64,000 nt of DNA from Bosea sp. ANAM02 (GTDB lineage Bacteria; Pseudomonadota; Alphaproteobacteria; Rhizobiales; Beijerinckiaceae), in contig NZ_AP022849.1 of assembly GCF_011764485.1 (NCBI RefSeq), forward strand, positions 62,001 through 126,000, written 5' to 3'. Below, piece after piece: positions 51,582-60,863 of the stretch (position 1 is its first letter; each line of letters begins with the position of its first letter). Made by a program: the position numbers and the translations under genes. The notes beneath the pieces are model-generated. The model made no database searches. It was not told the origin of the DNA and saw only the letters and a list, made by a program, of their open reading frames with translations.

Positions 51582-52043
51582 ATGGTCTCGAAGCTTCAAT
51601 CCACGATGGCTTTATCACTGTCCCCGTCAGCTGACGATCGCGCGGCACTTAACGCGACCCTGACAGCGTACCGGCGCGCGATGGAGATCCTGGACGGTAC
51701 GAAAGGAGCCAACCTCGTCGCGCTTCACGAGGAGGCGTACGAGGAGATACGGGCCCAGACGGGACTGCCATCGCGCATGGCCACGCTCGCCTTGCGAGAT
51801 CATAGCCGCCGCATGTCCGGTCTGCCGGTCCACGATATTCCGCTGGATTCCAAACTGTTCGCGGTGAAGGGCCCAGACATCCTGAGCATTTCGACCGTTG
51901 CTGGTCGAGTGGTCGTTCCCTTCTCGGTCGAGGGTTATCGCAGCGGCTGGGAGGACTTCGCTGAAGCGCGTCTGTGCTTCAGCGGCACCTCAATTAACGT
52001 TGTCGTCGGCGTCCAGGCCGGCCTCCATCAACAGAAGGAGAGC
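51582..52043 (+). pseudogene. N-terminal remnant of an IS605-type TnpB, in frame with pspA
   Basis: About 154 residues that align by eye with the N-terminal (wedge/REC) part of one TnpB subgroup: AALNATLTAYRRAMEIL, LVALHEEAYEEIRAQTGLPS, ISTVAGRVVVPFSVEG, FSGTSINVVVGVQ. The RuvC half with its catalytic acids and the zinc finger are absent. No stop codon separates it from the PspA frame, so a fused 370-residue protein is possible, though PspA has its own strong ribosome site. It is a different subgroup from the intact TnpB at 60.9 kb. Confidence 0.65.
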
Positions 52044-52046
52044 ACG

Positions 52047-52694
52047 ATGTCCAATGAAGGAATTCTCGCCCGCCTCGGACGCGTCATCGCCGGGGTCGTC
52101 AACAGCGCCGTCGATGCGGCCGAGGGCGCTACGCCAACGGCCGTTGCTCAGCAGGCGGTCCGCGAGATCGACAAGATTTCGGAGGAAGCCCGAGCTGCTC
52201 TTGGCGTCGCCGTGGCAGCTGGGCACCGTCTCAAGGCGAAGGCGGACGATCTGGACGCGGAGATACGTGATCTCGACGAGAAGATCAGGACCGGCCTCGA
52301 AAAGGGTCGCGAAGATCTCGCCCGAGCCGCCACCGGCGTCCAGCTCGACCTGGAGGCGCAGCGCACCGCGCTCGCCAAGGCGATTTCTGATAACGCCGGC
52401 GAGATCGGCGAAGCCGAAGCTGCCCTGCGCAGCATCGCCTCCGCCCGCGCAGACGCCATGAAGCGCCTCGACGACGCCAAGCGGGCCGAGCGCGCCGTCG
52501 CTGCAAGCGACCCGGCTACCCCATCACAGCGCAACGATCAGCGCCTCGCCGCAGCATTAACTGCCGTCGAACGCGTGACCGGCGTGCCGGCCAAGCCGAT
52601 GGCAGGCGCTTCCGAGGTGGAGGAGCTCGGTCGCATGCAGCGCGAGGACGCGATCGAGGCCCGGCTCAAGGCGTTCAAGGAGGGGCAGCGCTGA
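52047..52694 (+). CDS. pspA: PspA/IM30 family membrane-stress protein
   Basis: 215 residues starting MSNEGILARLGRVIAGVVNS (amphipathic helix), then the long coiled coil typical of PspA (AVREIDKISEEARAALG onward). PspA binds damaged inner membrane and limits proton leak. AGAAGGAG lies 6 nt before ATG 52047. Stop and next start overlap (TGATG). With the two following genes it forms the PspA-YqiJ-YqiK grouping known from many bacteria. Confidence 0.88.
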   Translation: MSNEGILARLGRVIAGVVNSAVDAAEGATPTAVAQQAVREIDKISEEARAALGVAVAAGHRLKAKADDLDAEIRDLDEKIRTGLEKGREDLARAATGVQLDLEAQRTALAKAISDNAGEIGEAEAALRSIASARADAMKRLDDAKRAERAVAASDPATPSQRNDQRLAAALTAVERVTGVPAKPMAGASEVEELGRMQREDAIEARLKAFKEGQR

Positions 52695-53344
52695 TGTCGT
52701 CAATCATCCAGCCGGGCACCGGGCCTTTCTGGGTGGCGCTCATGGTCGTCGCCGGCCTCGGACTCGTCGAACTCCTGTCAGTCCTTCTCGGTGCTTCGGC
52801 GTCTGGCCTGATCGACGATGGCCTTGGGCATCACGGCCCGGGTGAGCACGAAGCCGGAATGCTCGGCGGCTGGATGTCGTGGCTCAATGCTGGCGGCGTA
52901 CCGATCCTGGTTCTGGCGGTCATCCTGCTCTCGGCTTTCGCAGTGTTCGGCTTCGCCATCCAAGGAGTGTTTGGAGCGGTTCTTCGCCCGCTCTCGGCTA
53001 CGTTGGCGGTTCCCGTTGCTCTGTTTTTGGCGATCCCCACGACCCGTTGGGTCAGCCGCGGTCTCGCGAGGGTCATTCCCCGCGATGAGACCTCGGTCCT
53101 CAGCCAGGAGGAGTTCATCGGCCTGGTCGGCATGGTGACGCTCGGACCGCTCGATCAGGGGAAACCCGGCACTGTCCGGGTCAAGGACCGTCACGACAAC
53201 ATTCACCTCCTGCGCGCCCAAGCAGCGCAGGGTCATTTCATCGAGACAGGTGCCGCTGTCCTTATTGTCGACGGCGCCGACGGATTGTTTCAGGCCATTC
53301 CTGCTCCGCTGGAACTTGGCCGCACAGATAGCCACGGGGGCTGA
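52694..53344 (+). CDS. YqiJ-like inner-membrane protein with OB-like domain
   Basis: 216 residues. Three membrane segments (FWVALMVVAGLGLVELLSVL, VPILVLAVILLSAFAVFGFA, LSATLAVPVALFLAI), then a soluble C-terminal beta domain (GLVGMVTLG ... GTVRVKDRH ... GAAVLIVDGADG) as in YqiJ/NfeD-like partners of flotillins. Lies directly between pspA and the flotillin gene, coupled to both. Confidence 0.82.
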   Translation: MSSIIQPGTGPFWVALMVVAGLGLVELLSVLLGASASGLIDDGLGHHGPGEHEAGMLGGWMSWLNAGGVPILVLAVILLSAFAVFGFAIQGVFGAVLRPLSATLAVPVALFLAIPTTRWVSRGLARVIPRDETSVLSQEEFIGLVGMVTLGPLDQGKPGTVRVKDRHDNIHLLRAQAAQGHFIETGAAVLIVDGADGLFQAIPAPLELGRTDSHGG

Positions 53345-53346
53345 CC

Positions 53347-55062
53347 ATGGATTTCGTTTCTCTGGGAATTATTGCCGGCGTCATCGTCACGGCAATCGTC
53401 GTCATCGGCGTCATCATGACGTCGCTCTACACCCGCTCAACCCGGGACAAGGCCTATGTCCGCACCGGCCTCGGCGGCAAGAAGGTCGTGCTCGACGGCG
53501 GCTCCGTCATCCTGCCGATCTTCCACTCGTATTCCTGGGTGTCGCTCAGCACGCTGCGCCTCGAGGTCAAGCGTGCCGAGAACGAGTCGCTCATCACCAA
53601 GGACCGGATGCGTGCCGACATCACCGCCGAGTTCTATGTCCGCGTGAAGCCGGATGCGGAAAACATCGCGCTCGCTGCCCAGACGTTGGGCGATCGCACG
53701 AACGATGCCGATGCGCTGAAGGCGCTGGTTGAGGCGAAGTTCGTCGACGGTCTGCGCTCGGTCGCGGCGACCATGTCTCTGCGCGACCTGCAGGAGCAGC
53801 GCGCCGAGTTCGTGAAGTCGGTACAGGCTGCTGTGGCGCATGACCTGCAGTCGAACGGACTCGAACTGGAATCCGTCTCGCTGACCAGGCTCGACCAGAC
53901 CGACATCAAGCACTTCAACCCGAACAACACCTTCGACGCCGAGGGCCTGACCGCGCTCACCAAGATCACCGAGGAACGCAAGCGCGAGCGCAATCAGATC
54001 GTGCGCGACAACGAGGTCGAGATCGCGACCAAGGACCGCGAGGCCTCGCTGCGCCGGCTGACGATCGAGCGCGAGCAGCGTGACGCTGAGCTGACGCAGG
54101 AGCGCGACATCGCCAACAAGACCGCCGAGACCCGAGCCGAAGCCGCCAAGGCCGAGCAGCTCGCGCGACTGGCCGAGGAAACTGCGCGCCTCGACGCAGA
54201 GCGCGGCATTGCCGAGCGTGACTCCGAAGCCCGCCAGGCCCGCGAGTCCGCCCGGATTGCGGCAGAGCGCGGGATTGCTGAGCGCGAGGCCGAGGCGCGC
54301 AAGATCACTGAAACCGCCCGCATCGAAGCTGCCATTGCGGTCGCTCAGAAGACCGAGGAGGAGCAGGCGGCACGGGCGAAGGCCGACGCCGCGAAGGCCG
54401 CCGCCATCACCGCCGAGGAACAGGTCACGACTGCCCGCGACGTCGAGATCGCCGAGCGTGCCAAGCGCATCGCCGTGATCGACGCCCGCAAGGATGCCGA
54501 GCAGCAGGCCACGGCTGTCACCGTCAAGGCCGAAGCAGAACGTCAGGCGGCCGAGGATCTCGCTGCCGCGGTCAAAATCCAGGCGGAAGCGGAGGCCGAG
54601 GCGGCCAAGATCCGCGCTACCGGTGTGATCGAGCTCGGCGAGGCGCAGGCTCGCGCTGAACGGGCCAAGAACGAGGCCCGCAACGCACTCTCTGCCAACA
54701 TCATCGACTTCGAGCTGGCGAAGGCGCGCGTCGACATCATTCCGGAAGCGCTGGCGCAGGCGATGAAGCCGATCGAGAAGATCTCCGATATCCGCATCTT
54801 CAGCGCCGGCGGGCTCGCGGGCGCCCTCGGCAATGGCTCGGGCGAGCAGAACGGCAACTCGATGGGCGATCTCTCCAGCCAGCTGCTGAGCTTCACGGCG
54901 CAAAAGCCGATCCTCGACGAGATCCTGTCCCAGGCCGGTTTCAAGGGCGCCGACCCGACGCAGGCGCTTCTTGCGGCTTCGGTCGGCGGCGCCACTGGAG
55001 CGCGCCATGCCGCGCCCCCGGCGGCCAAGCCGGATGGAGCCGCAAAGCCGTCGACCAATTGA
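53347..55062 (+). CDS. yqiK: Flotillin-like protein (YqiK family)
   Basis: 571 residues. N-terminal membrane anchor (FVSLGIIAGVIVTAIVVIGV), SPFH domain (AYVRTGLGGKKVVLDGG ... ADITAEFYVRVKP), then some 250 residues of Ala/Glu/Arg heptads (flotillin coiled coil) and a C-terminal region with SSQLLSFTAQKP. Organises membrane microdomains and assembles into large rings. Three bp after the YqiJ-like gene; same operon. Confidence 0.93.
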   Translation: MDFVSLGIIAGVIVTAIVVIGVIMTSLYTRSTRDKAYVRTGLGGKKVVLDGGSVILPIFHSYSWVSLSTLRLEVKRAENESLITKDRMRADITAEFYVRVKPDAENIALAAQTLGDRTNDADALKALVEAKFVDGLRSVAATMSLRDLQEQRAEFVKSVQAAVAHDLQSNGLELESVSLTRLDQTDIKHFNPNNTFDAEGLTALTKITEERKRERNQIVRDNEVEIATKDREASLRRLTIEREQRDAELTQERDIANKTAETRAEAAKAEQLARLAEETARLDAERGIAERDSEARQARESARIAAERGIAEREAEARKITETARIEAAIAVAQKTEEEQAARAKADAAKAAAITAEEQVTTARDVEIAERAKRIAVIDARKDAEQQATAVTVKAEAERQAAEDLAAAVKIQAEAEAEAAKIRATGVIELGEAQARAERAKNEARNALSANIIDFELAKARVDIIPEALAQAMKPIEKISDIRIFSAGGLAGALGNGSGEQNGNSMGDLSSQLLSFTAQKPILDEILSQAGFKGADPTQALLAASVGGATGARHAAPPAAKPDGAAKPSTN

Positions 55063-55070
55063 TGGGTTCC

Positions 55071-55096
55071 GGTGAGCCGTGGGGACGCGGCTCACC
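55071..55096 (+). terminator. Stem-loop after the flotillin gene
   Basis: 9-bp stem ggtgagccg/cggctcacc, loop 8, starting 9 bp after the stop and lying between convergent genes. No T-run on either strand, so possibly a weak or Rho-assisted stop. Confidence 0.5.
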
Positions 55097-55101
55097 GCCG
55101 A

Positions 55102-55848
55102 TCATTGACAAGCGCCATCGAAGATTTTCGGCAAGGCCCCGTACCACTCCTTGTAGCACGGGGAACGCCTTTCCAGGTTCCGGATATGCGCGCGCGCCAG
55201 CGCTCCCAGATCGTCCGGCAACCCCATCAGCAGCGCCTCTTGAAAGGCCTCGTATGCTCCCTTGAGGTATGGGCTCCCGGTCAGAACCTGTGCGTGTCCC
55301 CAGTACAAGATCGCAGTGGCGTTTTCAGAATCTAGGTCGAGCCCTTCCCGGAAGATTTTTTCCGCATCACCCGGCGCACTCGATAGCTTCGCATACCCTT
55401 TTTCGAAAAGCAGACGGGCCTGCTCCCGCCTCTCTGCGACCGCGCATTTCATCGTTCTCTCAGCCGTGTTCGCCTGCAGGAAGGCGTCCTGTAAGCGAAG
55501 ATCAGTAGGCGACTTCACCAAAGTCTTCGCGCTCTCGAACTGGAACCGCCATAGGTCAGAGCGAGGGGCAACCACCCAAACAGGCATCCCGTCGGTGAAA
55601 AGCTCCAACACGAACCGGTCGCCTGATGCTGTGATTGAGCGAAACGGCGCGAGAAACTGTTTCGTGGTCGAAAAGTAGACATTGAGGCGGTTCCGGTCGC
55701 TGTAGATGGTGACCTCGGTTGGGACGTAGACGAACGTCGTCCCAGCGGGGATCTCACATCGCTCGGATGTTTCCGCGCGGACGGCGGATGCCGTAGCCAG
55801 GAAAAGGCCGGCGACCCAAGTCAATAATGTGATCGAACGGATGAGCAC
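55102..55848 (-). CDS. Exported protein with a TPR-like region
   Basis: 248 residues. Signal peptide MLIRSITLLTWVAGLFLATA, cleavage near RAE residue 26. Beta-rich middle, then two tetratricopeptide-like helices (AEKIFREGLDLDSENATAIL; LKGAYEAFQEALLMG). Last gene of a three-gene leftward operon (2 bp after the previous stop). Confidence 0.78.
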   Translation of the reverse strand: MLIRSITLLTWVAGLFLATASAVRAETSERCEIPAGTTFVYVPTEVTIYSDRNRLNVYFSTTKQFLAPFRSITASGDRFVLELFTDGMPVWVVAPRSDLWRFQFESAKTLVKSPTDLRLQDAFLQANTAERTMKCAVAERREQARLLFEKGYAKLSSAPGDAEKIFREGLDLDSENATAILYWGHAQVLTGSPYLKGAYEAFQEALLMGLPDDLGALARAHIRNLERRSPCYKEWYGALPKIFDGACQ

Positions 55849-55849
55849 G

Positions 55850-56776
55850 TCAGGGAACGCTGCACGTCACATCGTAGGCGGTCGGATAGGTCCTGTTTGT
55901 GTAGTTGATGAAGCTCTCTCCCTCCGACATGTGTTCGGTGTGCTCAATGCAGACCCGACCGCAGCTTTGCCATCTGAATGAAATTTTGACCCCGCTGCAC
56001 GACTGAACGAATTTTGACGCCAGCTGTTCGGAGCTCTTTCCCAGCTCTTTTACGGTGATGCATCCCGCGGGGTTCGGAGGACAGACGATTGGCGGCTCGC
56101 CACCTTTCCTTCCTCGCTTGCTCCGATCGACAGCTTCGGACGCGGCAGCGGGCATATGCCTTGGCGCCGCTTTGGATGCATCGGCGCCCTTTCCGAAGGG
56201 ATTCTCTGCGGGCAGTTTCACGGCATCCTTCTGGCCGGAATAGAGCTTGTCGATCATTCGATCGTACTCTTTTTGGATGTCCTCGGACTGCCCCTGGAAT
56301 ATGTCCTTGGCAGCAGATGTGCCCGGCGGTATCGGGTCGCAATACCAATACCATTCGGGATAAATGACTCCTCGCACAACGCCATTTGAACAATTTGCTT
56401 GAGCTTCCTCTCTCGTGCGGTACTGCGTCGAATAGCTAGCCTTCGGCGCCGCTGCTTCGCAAAGCCATACGGCGGGACAACCAGGCATCGCGATTTTCCG
56501 CATTCCAGCCTGGCAACTTGCCTTCGCCTGGTCCTCAGTCCCGAAAACCGTTTCCTTGTTCGGGCGAGTGCATAGTGGCAACAGCTCGACGGCTGACTGC
56601 GCAGTCCGCAACGGTTCCGCCAGTGCGGCAGCAGGCGCTGCGAGCACCGCGATGCCCAACCAGGCTCCGGCCTCGACACCCGCAGCGCTCTTTCGGCACG
56701 GTTCCAGCACAGCCTTCAAGTAGGTGATCGCGCCTCGCTTCTGACGCGGCGGTGACCGGAGGCGGGCCAAGCGAGA
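55850..56776 (-). CDS. Exported or anchored cysteine-rich protein
   Basis: 308 residues. ATG 56776 is preceded by GAGG 8 nt upstream and lies just past the stop of the DUF4403 gene. A hydrophobic segment near residues 37-54 (AWLGIAVLAAPAAALAEP) should act as signal or anchor. At least ten cysteines in the exported part (LLPLCTR, AKASCQAG, PGCPAVWLCE, IVCPPNPAGC) suggest disulfides. Family unknown. Confidence 0.75.
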   Translation of the reverse strand, partial: SRLARLRSPPRQKRGAITYLKAVLEPCRKSAAGVEAGAWLGIAVLAAPAAALAEPLRTAQSAVELLPLCTRPNKETVFGTEDQAKASCQAGMRKIAMPGCPAVWLCEAAAPKASYSTQYRTREEAQANCSNGVVRGVIYPEWYWYCDPIPPGTSAAKDIFQGQSEDIQKEYDRMIDKLYSGQKDAVKLPAENPFGKGADASKAAPRHMPAAASEAVDRSKRGRKGGEPPIVCPPNPAGCITVKELGKSSEQLASKFVQSCSGVKISFRWQSCGRVCIEHTEHMSEGESFINYTNRTYPTAYDVTCSVP

Positions 56777-56789
56777 CATCTCGCCCACC

Positions 56790-58526
56790 TCAGAACGGAA
56801 TCGTTGGGAGCGTTGCGTCGGCCTGGACATCGAGGAGCGCTTCAACCACTAGCGCCTGCTCGGTCGGCGCTACCCGGCCCAACTTCGCTTCGATCTTTTT
56901 GACGTTGACCAGCACGCCTTGGGTCTGCTTCGGATCCGCGAGGATGGTTTTGGCCTTGGCGATGGCCTCGTCGATCTCTTTCCCGAACTCGACCTTCGAG
57001 TGCTCCTGGAGAGCTTGGACCAGCTGGGTGTTGAGCGCGGCCGTGAGAAGCGACCAGAGCTGATTGTCGATCGCCCGCGTCAGCTTGATGTCGGCCAGCG
57101 TGAGAGATCGGCCGTCGGCGGCCGGCGTCGGGTTGGTCGTCAACCAGACGGTCCCCTTGGCGTCGAAGATACGCCCCGGAATGCTCGCCTTGAACTTCGC
57201 TCCGACGGCGAGCCTGTCGCCGCTGGGATAGATCTCGACCTCGTCCACATCGACCTTTACAGCCCCCGCAGGCGTGTCGGCGACGATCGGTTTTTTCGCG
57301 AGCTGAGCCTTGATCTGATCGTTCACGACCTTGTTGATGGTCGGATAGTCGGCCGAAAGAGGAAGCGCCACAGAGAGCATCCCAGCAGGATCCGCGATCG
57401 GCCTGTTGGGAGGTAGAGGGCCGGCAGGTCCGGTGTCACCCTTCTGCGTTGATGCCCCGACATCGGCATCGAGACGCGCGAGCAAACGCACGCCCGCGTC
57501 CTCCGCAATGATTCCGGGGCTAGCGAGCGCCCGCGGCGTGACATTCACGAACATCGGCGGCATGCCCTTCTGCGCCGGCAGCGCGATAGACTGCTTCTGC
57601 CACACCTTGTCGAGGGCGTTGCGAACTGGCTCGCAAGGGATCTTGGAATTGATGTCTTCCACCTGCTCGGCGATCTTTGCCTGGATGAGTGGCGTCAGCA
57701 GACTTCCCACCGGGAGATCCCACGGGCCGACGCACAGATCCAAGCCGTGACCAACTCCCACGCAGCTTTTCCCGATGATCTGGATCGAAGCAGGCGTGTT
57801 CCAGCTGAAGCTCGCCGACGGATTCGTGATCTTGGGGCAGAATTTTTCATCAAGGATCACCTTCCCTGAAGCGCCCGCAACGAACGACCCGGAAAAGTTC
57901 TTCCCACCCAGGCTGAGCGCCTTCGCAATGTCACCGCCGACTCCCGCCTGTCCGGAAAACTGAACGGGGATACTAACGGTGATGCCGTCCCCAGCCTTCG
58001 CGACATCTATGCTCCCGCTTCTAGAAGCGTTGAGGCTCCAGTTCACATCGAGGCATCCGTCGAAAAGAGTGATGCCGAACTCGATCTTCTTGCAGGCAGC
58101 CTGTATCTGTCCGCTGGCGGGCTGCGCGAACTTGTCGACCGCCTTGTTCGCGGCGTCCTTCAAGGCCTGATAGGGAAGCATGACACTCGGCTGGATAGTG
58201 CTTCGCCGCGGGTCGAAGGAAGCGACGGTGGCCTTTCTGGACGGCTGCTCTGAGTACGTCTTCTCCCAGGACCTGTACCAATCCCAGCCGACGTAGCCTG
58301 CGGCGAGAACGGCGATACCAATCCCCCCGAGGAGGATCTTGTTGGGCCCGCGTTGCGGCGGCTCCTCAGGGATCAGCGGCCCAGAAACCGCGAGGTCTTT
58401 CTCAATCTCGTTGCCAACCTCTCTGCCTTCGAGGATGACATCTTGATCCTGGAGCTGTGCTCTATCTCTCGGATCGTATCCGTCTCCTGGATCGTTCGTG
58501 CCCGAGCCAACATGTGTCATGCCCAT
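56790..58526 (-). CDS. DUF4403 family membrane-anchored protein
   Basis: 578 residues. Charged N-terminus, one membrane helix (ILLGGIGIAVLAAGYVGW near residue 70), then a long beta-rich exported part with KIEFGITLFDGCL, VGHGLDLCVGPWDLPVG and repeated tubular-lipid-binding-like segments, as in DUF4403 proteins (thought related to SMP/BPI lipid carriers). First gene of the leftward exported-protein operon, probably acting at the envelope. Confidence 0.8.
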   Translation of the reverse strand: MGMTHVGSGTNDPGDGYDPRDRAQLQDQDVILEGREVGNEIEKDLAVSGPLIPEEPPQRGPNKILLGGIGIAVLAAGYVGWDWYRSWEKTYSEQPSRKATVASFDPRRSTIQPSVMLPYQALKDAANKAVDKFAQPASGQIQAACKKIEFGITLFDGCLDVNWSLNASRSGSIDVAKAGDGITVSIPVQFSGQAGVGGDIAKALSLGGKNFSGSFVAGASGKVILDEKFCPKITNPSASFSWNTPASIQIIGKSCVGVGHGLDLCVGPWDLPVGSLLTPLIQAKIAEQVEDINSKIPCEPVRNALDKVWQKQSIALPAQKGMPPMFVNVTPRALASPGIIAEDAGVRLLARLDADVGASTQKGDTGPAGPLPPNRPIADPAGMLSVALPLSADYPTINKVVNDQIKAQLAKKPIVADTPAGAVKVDVDEVEIYPSGDRLAVGAKFKASIPGRIFDAKGTVWLTTNPTPAADGRSLTLADIKLTRAIDNQLWSLLTAALNTQLVQALQEHSKVEFGKEIDEAIAKAKTILADPKQTQGVLVNVKKIEAKLGRVAPTEQALVVEALLDVQADATLPTIPF

Positions 58527-58609
58527 TCCCCTTGGTCACCCAGGACAACTATTGGTTGCCGATTGAGGGAATGCAAGCTGAACTCAGCACGTCCTATAGT
58601 CGAGGGACG

Positions 58610-59041
58610 TCAGCGGACCGGCTGCGGGTTGGCCTCTAGTGAAGCTTGGGCATTGCGGAGCAGATCTAGCGTCAGCGCTTTCGCGATTTGGGGCCCGATG
58701 GGCTGGTCATTGATGACGTCGCCGAAGTGGAGCGCATTGATCAATCCTCTCGCCGCTTCGGCACTGCCGACGCTCTTCCCGCACAATTCGAGAACCGCGT
58801 CGATCGAGGTGATGATGCTGCGCATCTGCCGCAGCGGCGACGGGGTCTGCCAGAGACGAAAAGACTCGCGCCCGAAGCGCATGGGCTCGTAGATGACCCA
58901 TTGGCCGTTTATCGGGCTCTCTTCGATCTTCGAGCCTTCCGGCGCCAGCAAGGCATGCAGAACGCGGGCGTCGAGCTCCTGGCTCTCGCCTTCGAAGGCT
59001 GAAATGCGGGCGATGAGATGGTCGAAATCGTCGCTGGTCAT
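58610..59041 (-). CDS. Small phage-type protein of unknown function
   Basis: 143 residues. ISAFEGESQELDARVLHALL and RFGRESFRLWQTPSPLRQ resemble a small family common in alphaproteobacterial prophages that predicts nothing about function. Helical C-terminus. Starts 30 bp after the next gene's stop on the same strand. Confidence 0.72.
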   Translation of the reverse strand: MTSDDFDHLIARISAFEGESQELDARVLHALLAPEGSKIEESPINGQWVIYEPMRFGRESFRLWQTPSPLRQMRSIITSIDAVLELCGKSVGSAEAARGLINALHFGDVINDQPIGPQIAKALTLDLLRNAQASLEANPQPVR

Positions 59042-59071
59042 GGGTATGTCTCGGGGGTTTCCGGGGGCGGG

Positions 59072-60304
59072 TCAGCCCGGCGTCGGGCCGGAATCGCGAT
59101 TCTTGCGATGCTCGATAGCCTGCGCTTGCAGAGCATGGAGGCAGCGTGTCGTTGGCCATGGGTCGGTTGAGAATAGCCGTTCGACGGTTTCGGCAAGAGC
59201 GTCGTGGCCGCTCTCCTTCATCCGCGCGACCGCTCTCTGCACGTCGTCATCGTTCCAGAGGACCGGCTTCTCGTCGAAGACCTCGTCCGGAAAATCCCGC
59301 CCACAAGCGTCGCATATCGCTTCATAGACCTCATTGAGGCGCGCCGTAGCGCGAACCCTTCGAGCTGCCTTGTCGAGGTCGTCGCGGACTGCGAGGGCAT
59401 CCAGATACCTCCCAGCGCGCTCGACGGCCGCGTCGTTCACGATCGCCAAATCTTCGGAGGTCGGACGCCCGTCCTTCCAGAGAACCGCTTGCAGCGCCGC
59501 GATGCGCTCGGGCACTTCCGGCGCGAAGTCGATCTCGATCGCCGGCGCATTGGGCCGAGAGAGCGTCGTGTACATCCCGATCAGGACTTGGACATCGACG
59601 GGCTCGTTCGGGATCTGAGCGATGATCCGATTTCGCCCCTCCGTTACGATCGTCGTCAGCCCATCGAGGCGGTCGGAGCCAAAGAAGGCCGCTTGCCCCA
59701 ACAACTCCTCCCAGGTCTTCGTCCCAATGAGTCCCGGTAGGATCGGATATCCAGAGGACGCCGCGTACTTCACTTCGTAAAGAGGCGCCTCCTCCTTCTC
59801 GTCGTACGCCAAGAGCTCATCGTCATCGACCTCGCCGAGGGCGTTGATGTGGGCGTCCTGGATGCAGACGGGCCTCAGGAGGTCGAGCAGAAGGCTCCGG
59901 TAGGCGCCGGCGATCCGGAGCTGCTCTTCCCGAGGGATTGGCTCCGGCTTGAACGGCGTTCGCTCTGTCGTCGTGTAGATGGTGAAGGTGAAGTGGTTGC
60001 CGTTAACGCTCGGCAGCACATGGATGACGATGTCAGGCTCCGGCGTCGATAGGAGCCAGGCGGCCGACAGATCCTTGTAAGGGTCGCTAGCGCGGGACGG
60101 ATAGCCAAAGCGCCGATGCAAATAGGTGAACAACGTCGCGTAGGTGACGGCCTTGAGGGGCGTGGCGTCCGCGATCCGGTCTTCGAGAACTTCCCCGAAA
60201 ACCTCGTCCATCGTCCCGTGCGGGGCCGATTGCAGCACGGAATAGAGACGGCAGTTCGGCGAGACGACCGCGGCCTGAAAGGAAGGGGAAGGCAGCATGC
60301 TCAT
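59072..60304 (-). CDS. Unknown 410-residue protein
   Basis: MSMLPSPSFQAAVVSPN start; no clear ribosome site, and MDEVFGEV 31 residues in is an alternative. Mixed N-terminal half (SVNGNHFTFTIYTTTE) and helical C-terminal half with one CDAC pair. No family recognised. Confidence 0.78.
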   Translation of the reverse strand: MSMLPSPSFQAAVVSPNCRLYSVLQSAPHGTMDEVFGEVLEDRIADATPLKAVTYATLFTYLHRRFGYPSRASDPYKDLSAAWLLSTPEPDIVIHVLPSVNGNHFTFTIYTTTERTPFKPEPIPREEQLRIAGAYRSLLLDLLRPVCIQDAHINALGEVDDDELLAYDEKEEAPLYEVKYAASSGYPILPGLIGTKTWEELLGQAAFFGSDRLDGLTTIVTEGRNRIIAQIPNEPVDVQVLIGMYTTLSRPNAPAIEIDFAPEVPERIAALQAVLWKDGRPTSEDLAIVNDAAVERAGRYLDALAVRDDLDKAARRVRATARLNEVYEAICDACGRDFPDEVFDEKPVLWNDDDVQRAVARMKESGHDALAETVERLFSTDPWPTTRCLHALQAQAIEHRKNRDSGPTPG

Positions 60305-60346
60305 TGGATGTGAATTTCTCGGGTAAAGCGCGAGCTTGGCGCGGTG

Positions 60347-60775
60347 CTACGAAACCGACGAGGGGGTGCCGATACCAGCTGCTGGGATGTCGTCCTTCTC
60401 GACCAGCAGCGCGATCATTTCCTCCCGGGTCACCGGCCAGCCTTTTGCTCGCTTCTCGTGGTCGTATGCCATCAGGAACAAGGCGTCCGTGTGCATGGCG
60501 ACGCTCATTTTCAGCCAGCCATCCGTCCACTGATGCAGCGGCACGTTCTGGGGATGGCGGACCGGGAGATCGGGGCGGGCTCGCTCGGACACTGCGCTCT
60601 CATCAAGTTTTTGGAGTCGAATTCTTGGGATCGTAACAAGGACTGCCGTATCCCAGAAGGATTGAGGCCACCTCGTCCACCAGTTCCTGCCGGCGAGCTT
60701 GTCGAAAGCCTCGTTCAGCCTCAGAGAGGGTTCTACATAGGCGGGCGTGGTGCCGCGAGCCCTGTGGCTGGACAA
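60347..60775 (-). CDS. Unknown 142-residue protein
   Basis: TTG start; Trp-rich segment NWWTRWPQSFWDTA near residue 31 and a helical C-terminus VTREEMIALLVEKDD. No family recognised. The true start could lie some 20 codons further in. Confidence 0.6.
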   Translation of the reverse strand: MSSHRARGTTPAYVEPSLRLNEAFDKLAGRNWWTRWPQSFWDTAVLVTIPRIRLQKLDESAVSERARPDLPVRHPQNVPLHQWTDGWLKMSVAMHTDALFLMAYDHEKRAKGWPVTREEMIALLVEKDDIPAAGIGTPSSVS

Positions 60776-60822
60776 AATGATCGCCGCAAGTCCGGTTCTT
60801 CAGCGCCGGGTCAAGCGTTCGG

Positions 60823-60846
60823 CAATCCTTGTCTCGTCAAAGGATC
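60823..60846. promoter_or_regulatory. Inverted repeat CAATCCTTG / CAAAGGATC before tnpB
   Basis: Half-sites of the window-wide motif, 6 bp apart, ending 18 bp before the tnpB ATG. It may drive or repress tnpB, or belong to the transposon's left end. Confidence 0.4.
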
Positions 60847-60863
60847 GAGCATAGCTTCGGGCT

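Noticed and set aside
53437..55095. 552-codon frame antisense to the flotillin gene
   Set aside because: Open only because the flotillin coiled coil avoids certain codons in GC-rich DNA; the sense strand encodes a complete SPFH/flotillin protein.
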